A stretch of DNA of 64,000 nt from DATAUD01 sp036268455 (GCA_036268455.1 DATAUD010000022.1:156394-220393), one strand, 5' to 3'; numbered from the stretch's first letter, positions 1 through 9,264 are shown. Notes: generated from the sequence alone by a model not told the origin. Made by a program: numbers and translations.

Positions 1-265
1 GGCGGCAGAGTTCGAGGTTTTCGCGGATGAACGCGGCGTGGCGGCTGGATTTTTCCACGCAGACGGCGAGGGCGGCGCCGCGGCTCAGGCATTCCAAACT
101 CAACGCGCCTGTCCCGGCGAAGAGTTCCAAAACCCGCGCGTCCCCTACCCGCCCGGCCAGGCTGTTAAAGACCGCCTGGCGCACCAAATCCGGCGTTGGG
201 CGGACGTCGAAACCTTTCGGCGCCCGCAGGATCACGCCCCCGGCGGTTCCGCCGATAATGCGCAT
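1..265 (-). CDS. rsmD: 16S rRNA (guanine966-N2)-methyltransferase RsmD, N-terminal part
   Basis: The minus strand from the ATG at 265-263 encodes 88 residues before leaving the window. It begins MRIIGGTAGG and continues with RPTPDLVRQAVFN and the SAM-binding motif LELFAGTGALSLECLSRGA. This is the classic RsmD N-terminus; the enzyme methylates G966 of 16S rRNA using S-adenosylmethionine during small-subunit assembly. The catalytic NPPY-type motif would lie beyond the window edge. The start codon lies only 6 nt after the gap stop codon on the same strand, so the two genes are probably co-transcribed, gap first. Confidence 0.9.
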   Translation of the reverse strand, partial: MRIIGGTAGGVILRAPKGFDVRPTPDLVRQAVFNSLAGRVGDARVLELFAGTGALSLECLSRGAALAVCVEKSSRHAAFIRENLELCR

Positions 266-271
266 GGGAAA

Positions 272-1321
<1,050 letters not shown>

Positions 1322-1685
1322 AGTTATTTTATCTTTCTAATTCCCGGTAAGATTACCGAATATGCGTTGGAATGTACTGGCGGACTGCGCAGGGTCAAGA
1401 AATTGTTGAAAGGTGGAAATTGGCGGTCAAAGGAATAACGTGGTCAGCCTCTAAACAATTGGAAAAGCCTTGAAACACCTTGAAAGAGGCATGTTTACGG
1501 GGATTTGGAGGCCATAGTTTAGCGTTTTATGGCGAAATGGGTGTCAATTGGCCATCCCCGCCGCTGAAAGATGATAATTTATAGCCTTCGCGCCATCCTC
1601 GCGAGTCCAAAGCGGCGCATTCGCGATGCGAATTTCAAGCCATCGGTGTGTGTGTGAATTTCACAGCAGAGCGGCAGGCGGCGTC
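1322..1685. other. Intergenic region between gap and the GYF-domain gene
   Basis: Apart from the promoter-like elements at 1345-1397 I see no convincing gene, RNA or repeat here. The sequence is relatively AT-rich near 1400-1600 and then runs into the 3' end of the next minus-strand gene. I did not find a clear terminator hairpin with a T-tract for the downstream end of that gene. Confidence 0.5.
1345..1397 (-). promoter_or_regulatory. Candidate gap promoter with an inverted-repeat operator
   Basis: Reading the minus strand, a TTGACC hexamer (1397-1392) is followed after a short 15-16 nt spacer by TACATT-like sequence (about 1376-1371). Between this and the gap start lies a perfect 6-bp inverted repeat with a 2-nt centre, CGGTAAGATTACCG (1345-1358). 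Its place downstream of the -10-like box would suit a repressor operator. Both assignments rest on pattern only. Confidence 0.35.
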
Positions 1686-2264
1686 TTAGTTGTGTTTGGT
1701 TTTCCGCCAAAAATTGAAAAGGCCGCGCGGCTCAGGGTTTGAGATTACAACAAATTCCGAAGCCGCTGGCGATCCGCAAGGGATCAAGCTTGGACCCTGG
1801 CAATAAGCGCAAATCATTCGCCGCCTCGAGTACCGCCATATCGAAAAAATCAAGCAGACAAAAAACAGCCCCACAGTGATCAGGCCGAAAATCGGGAAAA
1901 GAACGGGAATTATGAAGAGGAAAACAAAAGTCCCGATGGCTGAGACCGCAAACATTAACAGCAGCCCCACTGCCATACAGCCGATCCCCGTTTGCGAGAC
2001 TGCCGGGCGCCCGATTGAATGACAACTTAGACACACCCAATCTTTTGGGCTGGCAACCTTTTTATCCTGGAAGACCGACGCTACCACGGGCGGCGCGGCC
2101 TGAGATTCAAACAGTGAAGCGACCGGCTTCCAATCGTTCCCACCCGTGATTGCATAAAGAGTTTCCCTGCGGATCATTTTATCCCGCCACATGGACGCCA
2201 ATTGATCAAACGAATACGGCCCTTCCGTCGATCCATTGATGTCCAGATAATACTCCGCGCCCAT
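1686..2264 (-). CDS. GYF_2-domain membrane protein of unknown role
   Basis: I prefer the internal start MGAEYYLDINGSTEGPYS (ATG at 2264) over the longer 204-residue reading from 2300, because the domain begins exactly there. Residues ~3-50 match the GYF_2/DUF4339 pattern (YYL..NG..EGPYSFDQLASM), a small fold thought to bind proline-rich or membrane-protein partners. A CxxC pair (WVCLSCH) follows, then two hydrophobic membrane segments and a second CxYC motif, suggesting a split zinc ribbon on either side of the membrane hairpin. The function is unknown. The gene is divergent from the phage-like regulator at 2388, so it probably marks the host side of the mobile element. Confidence 0.7.
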   Translation of the reverse strand: MGAEYYLDINGSTEGPYSFDQLASMWRDKMIRRETLYAITGGNDWKPVASLFESQAAPPVVASVFQDKKVASPKDWVCLSCHSIGRPAVSQTGIGCMAVGLLLMFAVSAIGTFVFLFIIPVLFPIFGLITVGLFFVCLIFSIWRYSRRRMICAYCQGPSLIPCGSPAASEFVVISNPEPRGLFNFWRKTKHN

Positions 2265-2353
2265 CAACTCAATTCTTTGACAGCCGGGGAAAATTTGCAA
2301 TTCTATTTACTCGAATCGAGGCGTTCCTTTGAAACTTGGCTCTTAAAAAGCCC

Positions 2354-2378
2354 TTGACTAAGCATTATCGGTTGATAA
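2354..2378 (+). promoter_or_regulatory. Candidate promoter/operator in front of the element's first gene
   Basis: A TTGACT hexamer (2354-2359) resembles a -35 box. It is followed by the inverted repeat TTATC-GGTT-GATAA (2365-2378), about 10 nt before the GTG start of a small HTH-like protein. An autorepressor binding here would be typical of phage early control regions. The 10-mer CCTTGACTAA at 2352-2361 recurs near the other end of the element (12133-12142). Confidence 0.35.
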
Positions 2379-2387
2379 GGTTCAAGC

Positions 2388-2693
2388 GTGACGATCAAAG
2401 GTGATCACCTGAGTGCCCTTCTTGCCCGCGTCAAATGCGCGACTATGCAACGTGGAAAAAAGACCGAACTGGCCATTTTTCTAGGCGTTAACCCGGTGCA
2501 AGTAAGTCATTGGCTTTCGGGATTTCGGTCTCCTAACGGCGATGTCACGCTTGCAATGCTGCGATGGGTCACAGCAGAGGAAGCAAAACAAAAAAAGAGC
2601 GGCCCTGGCAGTGCTACAAACACCGCCAGGACCAAGACCCGTTCTACTCACTCATTACATGAAACAAGGAAAACGAATCCGCCTAACCAATAG
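2388..2693 (+). CDS. Small HTH-like regulator (phage repressor-type)
   Basis: The 101-residue protein starts at GTG. Residues ~26-60 (TELAIFLGVNPVQVSHWLSG) look like a Cro/CI-type helix-turn-helix with the recognition helix at VNPVQVSHW. The C-terminal 35 residues are basic, Ser/Thr rich and probably disordered. As first gene of the element, with a palindrome just upstream, it is the natural candidate for the repressor or early regulator. The downstream gene overlaps its 3' end by 35 nt in another frame. The family is not recognised with certainty. Confidence 0.6.
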   Translation: MTIKGDHLSALLARVKCATMQRGKKTELAIFLGVNPVQVSHWLSGFRSPNGDVTLAMLRWVTAEEAKQKKSGPGSATNTARTKTRSTHSLHETRKTNPPNQ

Positions 2694-3039
2694 CAAAACA
2701 CCGTTCAAAACTCAAGAGTTTACAGAAACAGACTCTTTTGAATTGCTCCTTGGTAAAACTCCAGGTCCCAAAGTTCCAAAAGGCTACTGCCTTCTGAACA
2801 TGGCCAAATGGAAGCAAAATGAACTCCGCGCCCTGGCGGATTGCTGCAAGATGGAACTGCGTCTCTTCCTGTACCTCGCAGCCATCCATTTTCAGAGACA
2901 CTTGGAAAAGGAGCTGGGGATTAAGACCGGCGATGCGGTCAAAATGTCCCGCCAACAGAGGCATGCAATTGCGCAACGCAGGGAGGTTATGGCCAGCAGG
3001 ATCAAGTGTCAGGCGGATCGGATTCTCAGGTCAAACTGA
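2659..3039 (+). CDS. Hypothetical element-encoded protein
   Basis: This is a 126-residue basic protein; I chose the ATG at 2659 (MKQGKRIRLTNS) because a longer reading would bury most of the preceding gene. It contains a predicted helical stretch (MAKWKQNELRALADCCKMEL, then FLYLAAIHFQRHLEKEL) and a basic tail, which could suit a nucleic-acid-binding accessory protein. I do not recognise the family. It lies between the regulator and the transposase, where Mu-like elements often carry small early genes. Confidence 0.5.
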   Translation: MKQGKRIRLTNSKTPFKTQEFTETDSFELLLGKTPGPKVPKGYCLLNMAKWKQNELRALADCCKMELRLFLYLAAIHFQRHLEKELGIKTGDAVKMSRQQRHAIAQRREVMASRIKCQADRILRSN

Positions 3040-3111
3040 CGGCCAGAAACACGCTACAACCGCCCGGCGGCCGCACAAAGTTGAGGCCGCCGGGCAAACC
3101 CGAATTTAGCG

Positions 3112-5208
3112 ATGAACTCCGTCACGCCATCCAATGCCGAATCGGCCAATCAGTCTTCTACCGATGCCGATTACGCCAACGCGCAGGCCGCCGCCGCACT
3201 CTGCCGCGAGTGGCATCGCCTCAAATCAGAGTGCAATCTGTCGGGAAACCAAGCCGCCTCCGCCCTTGGAAAGTCCCCGGCCTGGTTCTCGATCAACTTC
3301 CCGCGATGGCAGCGCGAAGGCGTGGCGGCATTCCTGCCACAGCGCCGAGAATTGGGCGAAACCCGCCGCCTTTTCACGGATTTGCCGGCCTGGTTCCTGC
3401 CCGTTGCCAAATTCTTTTACCTTTGCTCCAACTTGTCCGCCACGCGCGGCAGTCTGCCCGAGGCAATTCGACGCACAATTGCCATTCCGGAATGTCCCCC
3501 GGCCGTTCAGCGCCGGTTGATCAAAGTATGCATGAACCACGGCTGGCAGCCCGTCAACGGCGAAAAGCTCCCGACGTGTCCCGCCGTGATCAAAGAGCAA
3601 GTGCTGAGTCGCGCAAAAGCAAGGCAAACGCTATTGCCGGAAAGCCTCTCGCGCCAAATCACCGTCGCGGAGCCGTTCGTGCGTCATCACCGTAGCCCCA
3701 AAGCCGCCGCGCTCGATTACATTTCCGCCTCTGGAACGCAAATGTGGCTAAGGCACCCGGGATCGGGAGAAAAAAATTTCATCCGGTCCGGCGATGTTTT
3801 CGAGGCCGACGATGCCACAATCAATTTTCCAGTTTGCATCCCCTGGACCATGCGCGGTTGCCCGTGTTCGGAATGTTACGACGTCAAGGTGGGACGGTTT
3901 CAATGGTTGGTCGCAATCGACGCCGGATCGCGTCGGGTTTTAGGGTACGCATATACAGCCAGGCCCCAGTCTCAATATCGGGCGGAAGATATTCTCGCTT
4001 TAATGCGCCTGGTTTGCAAAGCGTCCGGCATCCCGCGAGCATGGCGTCTGGAAAAAGGCATTTGGAAATCGAACCTCGTTATCAACGCGGTGAAGGCGAT
4101 GGGGAGTGGCCGCATATCCGTCCATTCACCCCACTGCAAACCGTTCATCGAAGGATTGTTCAACAAGCTGTGGACAAACCTATCCGTTTGGTTTCCAGAT
4201 GCCAGCGTGGGCAGGTTTCGCGGCGACAACGAAGAGGCATCGAGGCTTCTCACCTCCTGCCAGCGCGGCGAAAGGGACCCGCGCAAGTATTTTCCGACGT
4301 TGAAGGAAACTCTCGACGCTTTTAACAACGTTATAGCCGAGCACAACGGCAATTTGGTCGATTCCAAGCACTACGGAACTTGGGTACCATCCGAACGATG
4401 GAACGCGGACACCGCCGCGCGGCCCTTGCCTCCCCTCGGCCCGGAAACACAATGGATTTTCAGCCCGTTTGCCCGTGAATGGAAAGTGAAGGGCTGTAGT
4501 GTCGGCGGCATGGTGCCATTATTCCCCGGCTTCTCGGTTCCCATCAGGTTCAGCGCGGCCAAGTTGCTCGAATTTCACGGCGCGATTGTACGCGCTCATT
4601 TTGACCCCGGCGAGCCGCAATGCGCCGCGACAATTTGCCTCACGCAACCTTGGGGCAACCATCGCAAGGGCGAGGTCATTTGCGTTGCGGCGCAAACCGA
4701 CGAAACCGCCGCCTATGCCCGTTCGTCGCTCGGTTGGGGCAACGATGATCCGAAAACCGGCCTAACACAGGTTCGCGCGGCCCACAGTTCATTAAGGCGC
4801 GAAGTCCGCAGCATTGTCGGCGTCCGCCAGCCCGCAGCGCCCGTTTCCGAATCAATTGAGCGCGATGGCACCGGCGGATTGGCCAGCGTCCACCGGGGAA
4901 TCGAGCGGCCATCGGCTTCCGCCATTGAACCGGCCATGCCTCCTATCTCGTTTACGGCTCGAGTCGGTAAAATTGCCAAACTCCCTCACTCCATTCGAGA
5001 GCAACTTAATGAAAAACTCCGCGACGGAGTAGGCGGCAAAGCCTTAGTCACCTGGCTTAACAAATTGGACGAAACTAAAAAAATCATTGATTCAGAATTT
5101 GAGGGAGTGCCACTGACCAAACAGAATTTGTCACTATGGCGCAAGGGCGGCTTCCGTGATTGGCTACAGGCCGAAACCGCAAACCCAAAACCCAATAAAT
5201 CACGATGA
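3112..5208 (+). CDS. Mu-type DDE transposase (MuA-like) with an extra C-terminal module
   Basis: The 698-residue protein begins with a helical DNA-binding part (residues 20-120, including SGNQAASALGKSPAWF). An RNase-H-like catalytic core follows: EADDATINF (D233/D234), the strand FQWLVAIDAGSRRVLGYA, WRLEKGIWKS (E314) and HCKPFIEGLFNKLW (E347). Where MuA has its second catalytic Asp (ITIDNTRG), this protein has Glu. The spacing to the last Glu, about 33, fits D-35-E enzymes. Residues ~450-520 form a MuA-like beta-barrel. A further ~60-residue module (IREQLNEKLRDG...WLNKL...NLSLWRKGGFRDWL) ends the protein. It would cut and join element ends to target DNA. No MuB partner follows. Confidence 0.88.
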   Translation: MNSVTPSNAESANQSSTDADYANAQAAAALCREWHRLKSECNLSGNQAASALGKSPAWFSINFPRWQREGVAAFLPQRRELGETRRLFTDLPAWFLPVAKFFYLCSNLSATRGSLPEAIRRTIAIPECPPAVQRRLIKVCMNHGWQPVNGEKLPTCPAVIKEQVLSRAKARQTLLPESLSRQITVAEPFVRHHRSPKAAALDYISASGTQMWLRHPGSGEKNFIRSGDVFEADDATINFPVCIPWTMRGCPCSECYDVKVGRFQWLVAIDAGSRRVLGYAYTARPQSQYRAEDILALMRLVCKASGIPRAWRLEKGIWKSNLVINAVKAMGSGRISVHSPHCKPFIEGLFNKLWTNLSVWFPDASVGRFRGDNEEASRLLTSCQRGERDPRKYFPTLKETLDAFNNVIAEHNGNLVDSKHYGTWVPSERWNADTAARPLPPLGPETQWIFSPFAREWKVKGCSVGGMVPLFPGFSVPIRFSAAKLLEFHGAIVRAHFDPGEPQCAATICLTQPWGNHRKGEVICVAAQTDETAAYARSSLGWGNDDPKTGLTQVRAAHSSLRREVRSIVGVRQPAAPVSESIERDGTGGLASVHRGIERPSASAIEPAMPPISFTARVGKIAKLPHSIREQLNEKLRDGVGGKALVTWLNKLDETKKIIDSEFEGVPLTKQNLSLWRKGGFRDWLQAETANPKPNKSR

Positions 5209-5387
5209 TGACACCAGAAGGAATGGAACGCGGCGCCGTAATATTGATGGCCAGAGGCATGGACGAAGAGAAGGCATATCTCTACATGCAATTGCTCGGT
5301 GACATCCGGGAAGAGGACGATTCCGGAAAATGGATCATCCGCGACGAAACCGGAGCCATCATCGACCGCATTGAACCCATCGACTAA
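5205..5387 (+). CDS. Small acidic hypothetical protein
   Basis: The 60-residue acidic protein starts within the transposase stop region (the ATG at 5205 overlaps its TGA), so it is translationally coupled. The sequence contains MDEEKAYLYMQLLGDIREED and a C-terminal beta-rich IIRDETGAIIDRI. I do not recognise a family. Coupling and codon use like its neighbours argue that it is real. The acidic charge could suit a protein that regulates or mimics DNA, but that is speculation. Confidence 0.6.
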   Translation: MMTPEGMERGAVILMARGMDEEKAYLYMQLLGDIREEDDSGKWIIRDETGAIIDRIEPID

Positions 5388-5690
5388 ATCATGGTGAAAA
5401 ATTCAAGGCAACTTTTTGAAATCAATTCTGCGGCCTTGCAGAGCCGAAGCAACGCGAAGGCTGGAAGGCCCTTCGCCGCGCTTCGCGGGGGGCTGGGAGC
5501 GATTCTGTGAAAGCAAGTCGAGACATCCGTCGCACAGCCGCGCCATTTGCGGAAATCCGAGCTCTTGCCAGCGTGGCAAGAGCTCGTTTGTCACGCTGAA
5601 AAACGATCATCCTTCCAAATTTGTGGGCCAAGTGGGCCAAGTGCGCCAAGTGCGCTTCCGGCTATTCGTGCAGGCGTTACAATCCACCCG
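5388..5690. other. Intergenic stretch with hairpins inside the element
   Basis: No convincing gene lies here; open frames across the interval have atypical composition and no start signal. The region holds a GC-rich imperfect hairpin near 5461-5500 and the strong palindrome at 5558-5586. Tandem 9-bp GGGCCAAGT/TGCGCCAAG-like units occur at 5626-5660. It may be a regulatory or transcription-termination region between the transposase block and the structural block. Confidence 0.45.
5558..5586. repeat. Dispersed palindromic repeat, copy 1
   Basis: A perfect hairpin: the 13-bp arm CGAGCTCTTGCCA, a GCG loop, then the exact reverse complement. A second copy with an 11-bp stem and the same loop lies at 6077-6101. 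Its small size, tight loop and recurrence resemble REP-type elements. It is not followed by a T-tract, so a simple intrinsic terminator is less likely. Confidence 0.85.
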
Positions 5691-5888
5691 ATGGACAAAG
5701 GCCAATCCGATATTGCCAAAGTTGACCAAAAGGAAGAAGAGAGGAATTTCACATTCCGCATTCCTGCAAAAACTTTGGAGCGGATGAAAGAGGCCGCATG
5801 GCGGGAACGCCAAAGTGCCGGGGCATTTACCCGCGCCGCTGTCGGCGAACGAATTGAAAAAGTCCTTTCCAAACCCCATCCACAATGA
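5691..5888 (+). CDS. Small ribbon-helix-helix-like protein
   Basis: This is a 65-residue protein from the ATG at 5691. The core NFTFRIPAKTLERMKEAAWR reads as a short beta-strand followed by two helices, the arrangement of Arc/MetJ or CopG-type DNA-binding domains (polar/hydrophobic alternation in FTFRI, then TLERMKEAA). Its stop codon overlaps the next start (ATGA at 5885-5888), so it is in one operon with the following genes. It is probably a DNA-binding regulator of the element. An antitoxin is an alternative, but no toxin is adjacent. Confidence 0.6.
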   Translation: MDKGQSDIAKVDQKEEERNFTFRIPAKTLERMKEAAWRERQSAGAFTRAAVGERIEKVLSKPHPQ

Positions 5889-6685
5889 ACGCAACCACAG
5901 TCAATCTCCATCCTAATTCCCGCGCGGGCAGACAAACCGAAGCTGGAGCCGATGCCGAAATTGCCGACGCCGCTTCGATCAATGATTCCTTTGCCGACTA
6001 CCAGGGGTGTGCCGGAGACACTGTCTTCAAGGCCATTTTTTGCGGGGTTTTGATGAATGAACGTCGGGAAAGGATGAGCTCTTGCCAGCGTGGCAAGAGC
6101 TTGGCATGGCATGATGGGACAAAGGACGACTCCCAAAAATTCCTCGTATGGCTGGCCAAAAACTGCCCGAAAATTCCAGAGCGCACAGCTTACCGGTTCA
6201 TGGAAATAGCAGAAAAGGTTTTGCTCCATCTTGGCATTGCGGCGATGGAAGGAATGCGCGTCTCTGAAATGCTGACGGACCTCGGCAGCCCTGCCAGCGC
6301 GTCCATTCTCGGGTATATTTCTGGGAAAACAATGCGTGCATGTCTTGCCGGGGTTGTCATCGAAGGCGATGAAACCACACGCCTTGTCCGCGCTCAAAAC
6401 GGCAAACACAAAGGCGGTACAAACGCCCATGACAATCGCCGCGATTACCCAAAGTTTATCATTAGGCACTTCAAAAGCATCAGTACCATTCAGGCCAAAT
6501 GGGCAAGGATAATTGCCAAGCATCCAGGCGAGCACGCCAAGATGATGCAAGCTCTTCGCGCTATCATATTGGGAGGGCCGGTGAGACTTGTTGACGGCGG
6601 AAGGTTAATTGACCAAGACCCGTGGGACAAAGATTTCACCAGAGCAATCCGGGACCTCGCAAATGAGAGGCTTAGGGAAGATTGA
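5885..6685 (+). CDS. DUF3102-like phage protein, paralogue 1
   Basis: The 266-residue protein contains FLVWLAKNCPKIPERTAYRF (residues ~87-106), similar to the FxxWLxxNCPxISxRTAYRYM pattern of DUF3102 phage proteins. These are often found near replication or early genes, with no settled role. The next protein carries a clearly related segment, so the two are diverged duplicates. A copy of the palindromic repeat (6077-6101) lies inside the frame and is translated as SCQRGKS, suggesting that the repeat inserted without breaking the gene. The start overlaps the previous stop (ATGA). The function is not known. Confidence 0.65.
   Translation: MNATTVNLHPNSRAGRQTEAGADAEIADAASINDSFADYQGCAGDTVFKAIFCGVLMNERRERMSSCQRGKSLAWHDGTKDDSQKFLVWLAKNCPKIPERTAYRFMEIAEKVLLHLGIAAMEGMRVSEMLTDLGSPASASILGYISGKTMRACLAGVVIEGDETTRLVRAQNGKHKGGTNAHDNRRDYPKFIIRHFKSISTIQAKWARIIAKHPGEHAKMMQALRAIILGGPVRLVDGGRLIDQDPWDKDFTRAIRDLANERLRED
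6077..6101. repeat. Dispersed palindromic repeat, copy 2 (inside a coding region)
   Basis: Arm AGCTCTTGCCA, loop GCG, and the exact reverse complement: the same 25-bp core as at 5560-5584. This copy lies in frame within the DUF3102-like gene and adds residues without a stop codon. Confidence 0.85.
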
Positions 6686-7442
6686 CGGTATTTTGAAAAA
6701 TCAGTTTCGGAACGATCTTCGATTTATGAAAAACAACCCCACGAAAAAAGAGGCTTCCAGCCTCGCCAATATGGCAAAAACACTTGTCAAATACGGCTCA
6801 ACGCCCGATCCCGAATGCTACAGCGTGGCATTCCAGGAGGACCGGCTTCGAGCCGCCATCCAAGACGCGCTTACTGCCGAACGCAAATATGTCCGCGATG
6901 CCCTTATTGCCGGCCAGCTTATGCAGGAAAAATGCGCCTGCCTGGTTATCCAAAAGCACGGGGCAAACCCCGTCCACGCGCGAGAGGCCAGAAGAATATT
7001 TTCCAAGTGGCTTAACCGCCACTGCCCGGACATCCCTCGCAGCTCAGCCTACCTTTTGATGAGCTTCGCCAGCCATCTTATGCGGTTGCTCTTGGAAATA
7101 CGAAGCCCGGAACGATCCGAAATCCCCGTTTGGCTCCATTGCGAGGGCAAGTCTATTTTCATCAGTGCCGTTTTGAAAATGGCGGCGTCCGAATGCTCTC
7201 AATCGCTCCTAACCTTTCGGGAGACGCTCGAAATGTTCTTATCGGACCGGGACTCAATCGAAGACGCGATATGCTGGATCGAAGGGCGAAATTCAGCGGA
7301 CGATTACCCGCCGGATCATCCCAAGGCCGGCGCCATTCAGCCCGCCAATCCGCCTCACGGCATGATCCAATTTTTCTCAGTCAACCTCACGCCGGGAAGC
7401 GAAACGCTTATTCCCGCCGAACCCCTCAAACCATCCGCCTGA
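6663..7442 (+). CDS. DUF3102-like phage protein, paralogue 2
   Basis: I take the ATG at 6663, which overlaps the previous gene by 23 nt and gives 259 residues; the ATG at 6726 (MKNNPTKKEA) is a reasonable alternative. The segment EARRIFSKWLNRHCPDIPRS matches the WLAKNCPKIPERTAY region of the upstream protein in spacing and key residues (W, L, C, P, I-P, AY). That marks the pair as related. The C-terminus is Pro/Ser rich. No enzymatic motif is visible. It stands immediately before the portal gene, where Mu would carry its terminase genes, but I see no terminase motif. Confidence 0.6.
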   Translation: MRGLGKIDGILKNQFRNDLRFMKNNPTKKEASSLANMAKTLVKYGSTPDPECYSVAFQEDRLRAAIQDALTAERKYVRDALIAGQLMQEKCACLVIQKHGANPVHAREARRIFSKWLNRHCPDIPRSSAYLLMSFASHLMRLLLEIRSPERSEIPVWLHCEGKSIFISAVLKMAASECSQSLLTFRETLEMFLSDRDSIEDAICWIEGRNSADDYPPDHPKAGAIQPANPPHGMIQFFSVNLTPGSETLIPAEPLKPSA

Positions 7443-7446
7443 TTCA

Positions 7447-9264
7447 ATGGCAATCAACCCTTTCAAATTTTTGCCCAAGAATCTTTTGCCGAACATCATT
7501 CGGAACGCCGTCCGCGCTTACTCGCCGCCGGCCAAAGGTCCTGGAATGCGCGGGCCACGCGGCGCTTCCCCGCTCGGCGGAATGATGGCGGATTACATCG
7601 TCCCCAGCGTCCAGGCCCGTTGGCTTGGCGCAAGCATCTCGTGGTACACCCCGCAGATGGTCGAATACATTTACCGCCAGGCCCTCGCCGGGGATTTGCA
7701 GTCCCAATGGGAAATGTTTGACATGATGGAATCCACCTGGCCGGAGCTTTCCAAGTGCGAAAATGAACTCAAGGATTCCGTTTGTTCCCTCTTGGGAAAA
7801 CGAAACCCCGGCAAACCTTATATTGACATCCGCGCATTCGGCGGAGACAACCCCACCCCGGAAGCGCAACGCCGCGCGCAAATCGTCAAGGAAGCGCTCT
7901 TCTCGATGCGGCCGGACCCGACTCGCGATGAAAACGGACTGTCAGAAACGCTGCGGGACATTATGGACGCGCGGTTCAAGGGGCTGGCAGTCCTCGAAGT
8001 CGATTGGGAGCCGCGAAACCTCAGCGCCGGCTCCGCGCTCTGCCCGCGAGCCACACGCTGGGTTCATCCAAGCTGGTACGGCTATCCATTCGGCCCCGGC
8101 AACGAAAGGCTTTTGCTCAAACTCGGCGGCATCCGCCTGGACAACGAATTTGGCGCATCTCTCGATGTCGGCAATTCCGGCCCGCCTTGGTCAGTCGGCG
8201 GCATGGAGTTTAACCGCTTCAAGCCACTACCGATGGGCGGCAACCTTCCCCCCGTCCAAAGCCCCATGAACTTTTACGGCGCCGGGGATTTCGCGGAATT
8301 TCCCCCAAACAAATTCATCGTCGCCGTCTGCAAAAACAAATCCGGCCATCCGCTCGGCGGCGCGATGCTTCACATCCTCGCCTGGTATTGGGCCGCCATG
8401 AATTTCTCCCTCGAATGGTTTTTGAATTTCTCCCAACTATTCGGGCAACCGATCCGATGGGCCAATTACGATCCGAACATGGACGAAGCCGATCAAGCCA
8501 AGCTCGAACTTCTTTTGCAAAACATGGGATCATCCGCCTATGGAATGTTCCCCGACGGCGTCACAATGGAAATGAAAGAAGCCGTCACACAGGGAGAAAA
8601 CAACCCGCAATTGCTCTTGGTCGAACTCGCCAATAAAGCCGCCCGCAACCTCATCTTGCGCCAGACCTTGACCAGCGATGTCGGCTCTGAAGGCAGCGGC
8701 GGCCGGGCGCTTGGCCAAGTCCATCAGGACGTTTTGGACGATGTCAAATTCGGTTGCGGCCAATGGGCTTGCGGCGCCCTCGATCAACTCATTCGGTACA
8801 TCTGCATCTTGAATTTCGGAAATGACGATCAATGTCCGTCCTCCCGAGTGTGCGTCCCGGATGAAGATGAATCATTGAAAGTAAGTCAAGCCGTTTCAAA
8901 CCTCAGCCAGGCCGGCCTTGAGCCGGATGACGATGGCCTGGCGGCGCTCAGTAAATGCGTTGGATTTTCGTTGCGGCGAACTCCGTCCGCCACGGGTGCT
9001 TTGACCGCACGAAACATCAGAAGGAATGACATTATCCTCGGCAGACCATCGCGCCGGACCGATGCCGAAACTTTGAAATCCGTTGCCCTCGCGAAGGCAT
9101 ACCGCGGAACGTCCGCCCCCGTCCGCGAAATCGTGCTGTCAAGTCGCAACGTACGCGACTGCGAGAGAAAACTCACCCGGTTTTATCCCGATTGGACCCC
9201 GCAGCGAGTCCTCCACACTGCCGAGGAAGCATTTGAAATCTGCCGGATGGCCTCCCCGGATTGA
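7447..9264 (+). CDS. DUF935-family phage portal protein (Mu gp29-like)
   Basis: The 605-residue protein is slightly longer than the usual ~500. Its middle has the features of DUF935 portals: QMVEYIYRQALAGDLQSQWE with MMESTWPELSKCENELKDSV, LAVLEVDW, FIVAVCKNKSGHPLGGAML and WALF-like helical stretches, followed by NLILRQTLTSDVGSEGSGGR and GQVHQDV. In phage particles the dodecameric portal forms the head vertex through which DNA is packaged. The C-terminal ~60 residues (RDCERKLTRFYPDWTPQRVL) may be an extra domain. The gene is followed directly by a small overlapping gene and the capsid gene. Confidence 0.85.
   Translation: MAINPFKFLPKNLLPNIIRNAVRAYSPPAKGPGMRGPRGASPLGGMMADYIVPSVQARWLGASISWYTPQMVEYIYRQALAGDLQSQWEMFDMMESTWPELSKCENELKDSVCSLLGKRNPGKPYIDIRAFGGDNPTPEAQRRAQIVKEALFSMRPDPTRDENGLSETLRDIMDARFKGLAVLEVDWEPRNLSAGSALCPRATRWVHPSWYGYPFGPGNERLLLKLGGIRLDNEFGASLDVGNSGPPWSVGGMEFNRFKPLPMGGNLPPVQSPMNFYGAGDFAEFPPNKFIVAVCKNKSGHPLGGAMLHILAWYWAAMNFSLEWFLNFSQLFGQPIRWANYDPNMDEADQAKLELLLQNMGSSAYGMFPDGVTMEMKEAVTQGENNPQLLLVELANKAARNLILRQTLTSDVGSEGSGGRALGQVHQDVLDDVKFGCGQWACGALDQLIRYICILNFGNDDQCPSSRVCVPDEDESLKVSQAVSNLSQAGLEPDDDGLAALSKCVGFSLRRTPSATGALTARNIRRNDIILGRPSRRTDAETLKSVALAKAYRGTSAPVREIVLSSRNVRDCERKLTRFYPDWTPQRVLHTAEEAFEICRMASPD

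Noticed and set aside
5591..6550. 319-codon minus-strand open frame
   Set aside because: It overlaps three plus-strand genes linked by ATGA overlaps and has no domain or ribosome-binding site.
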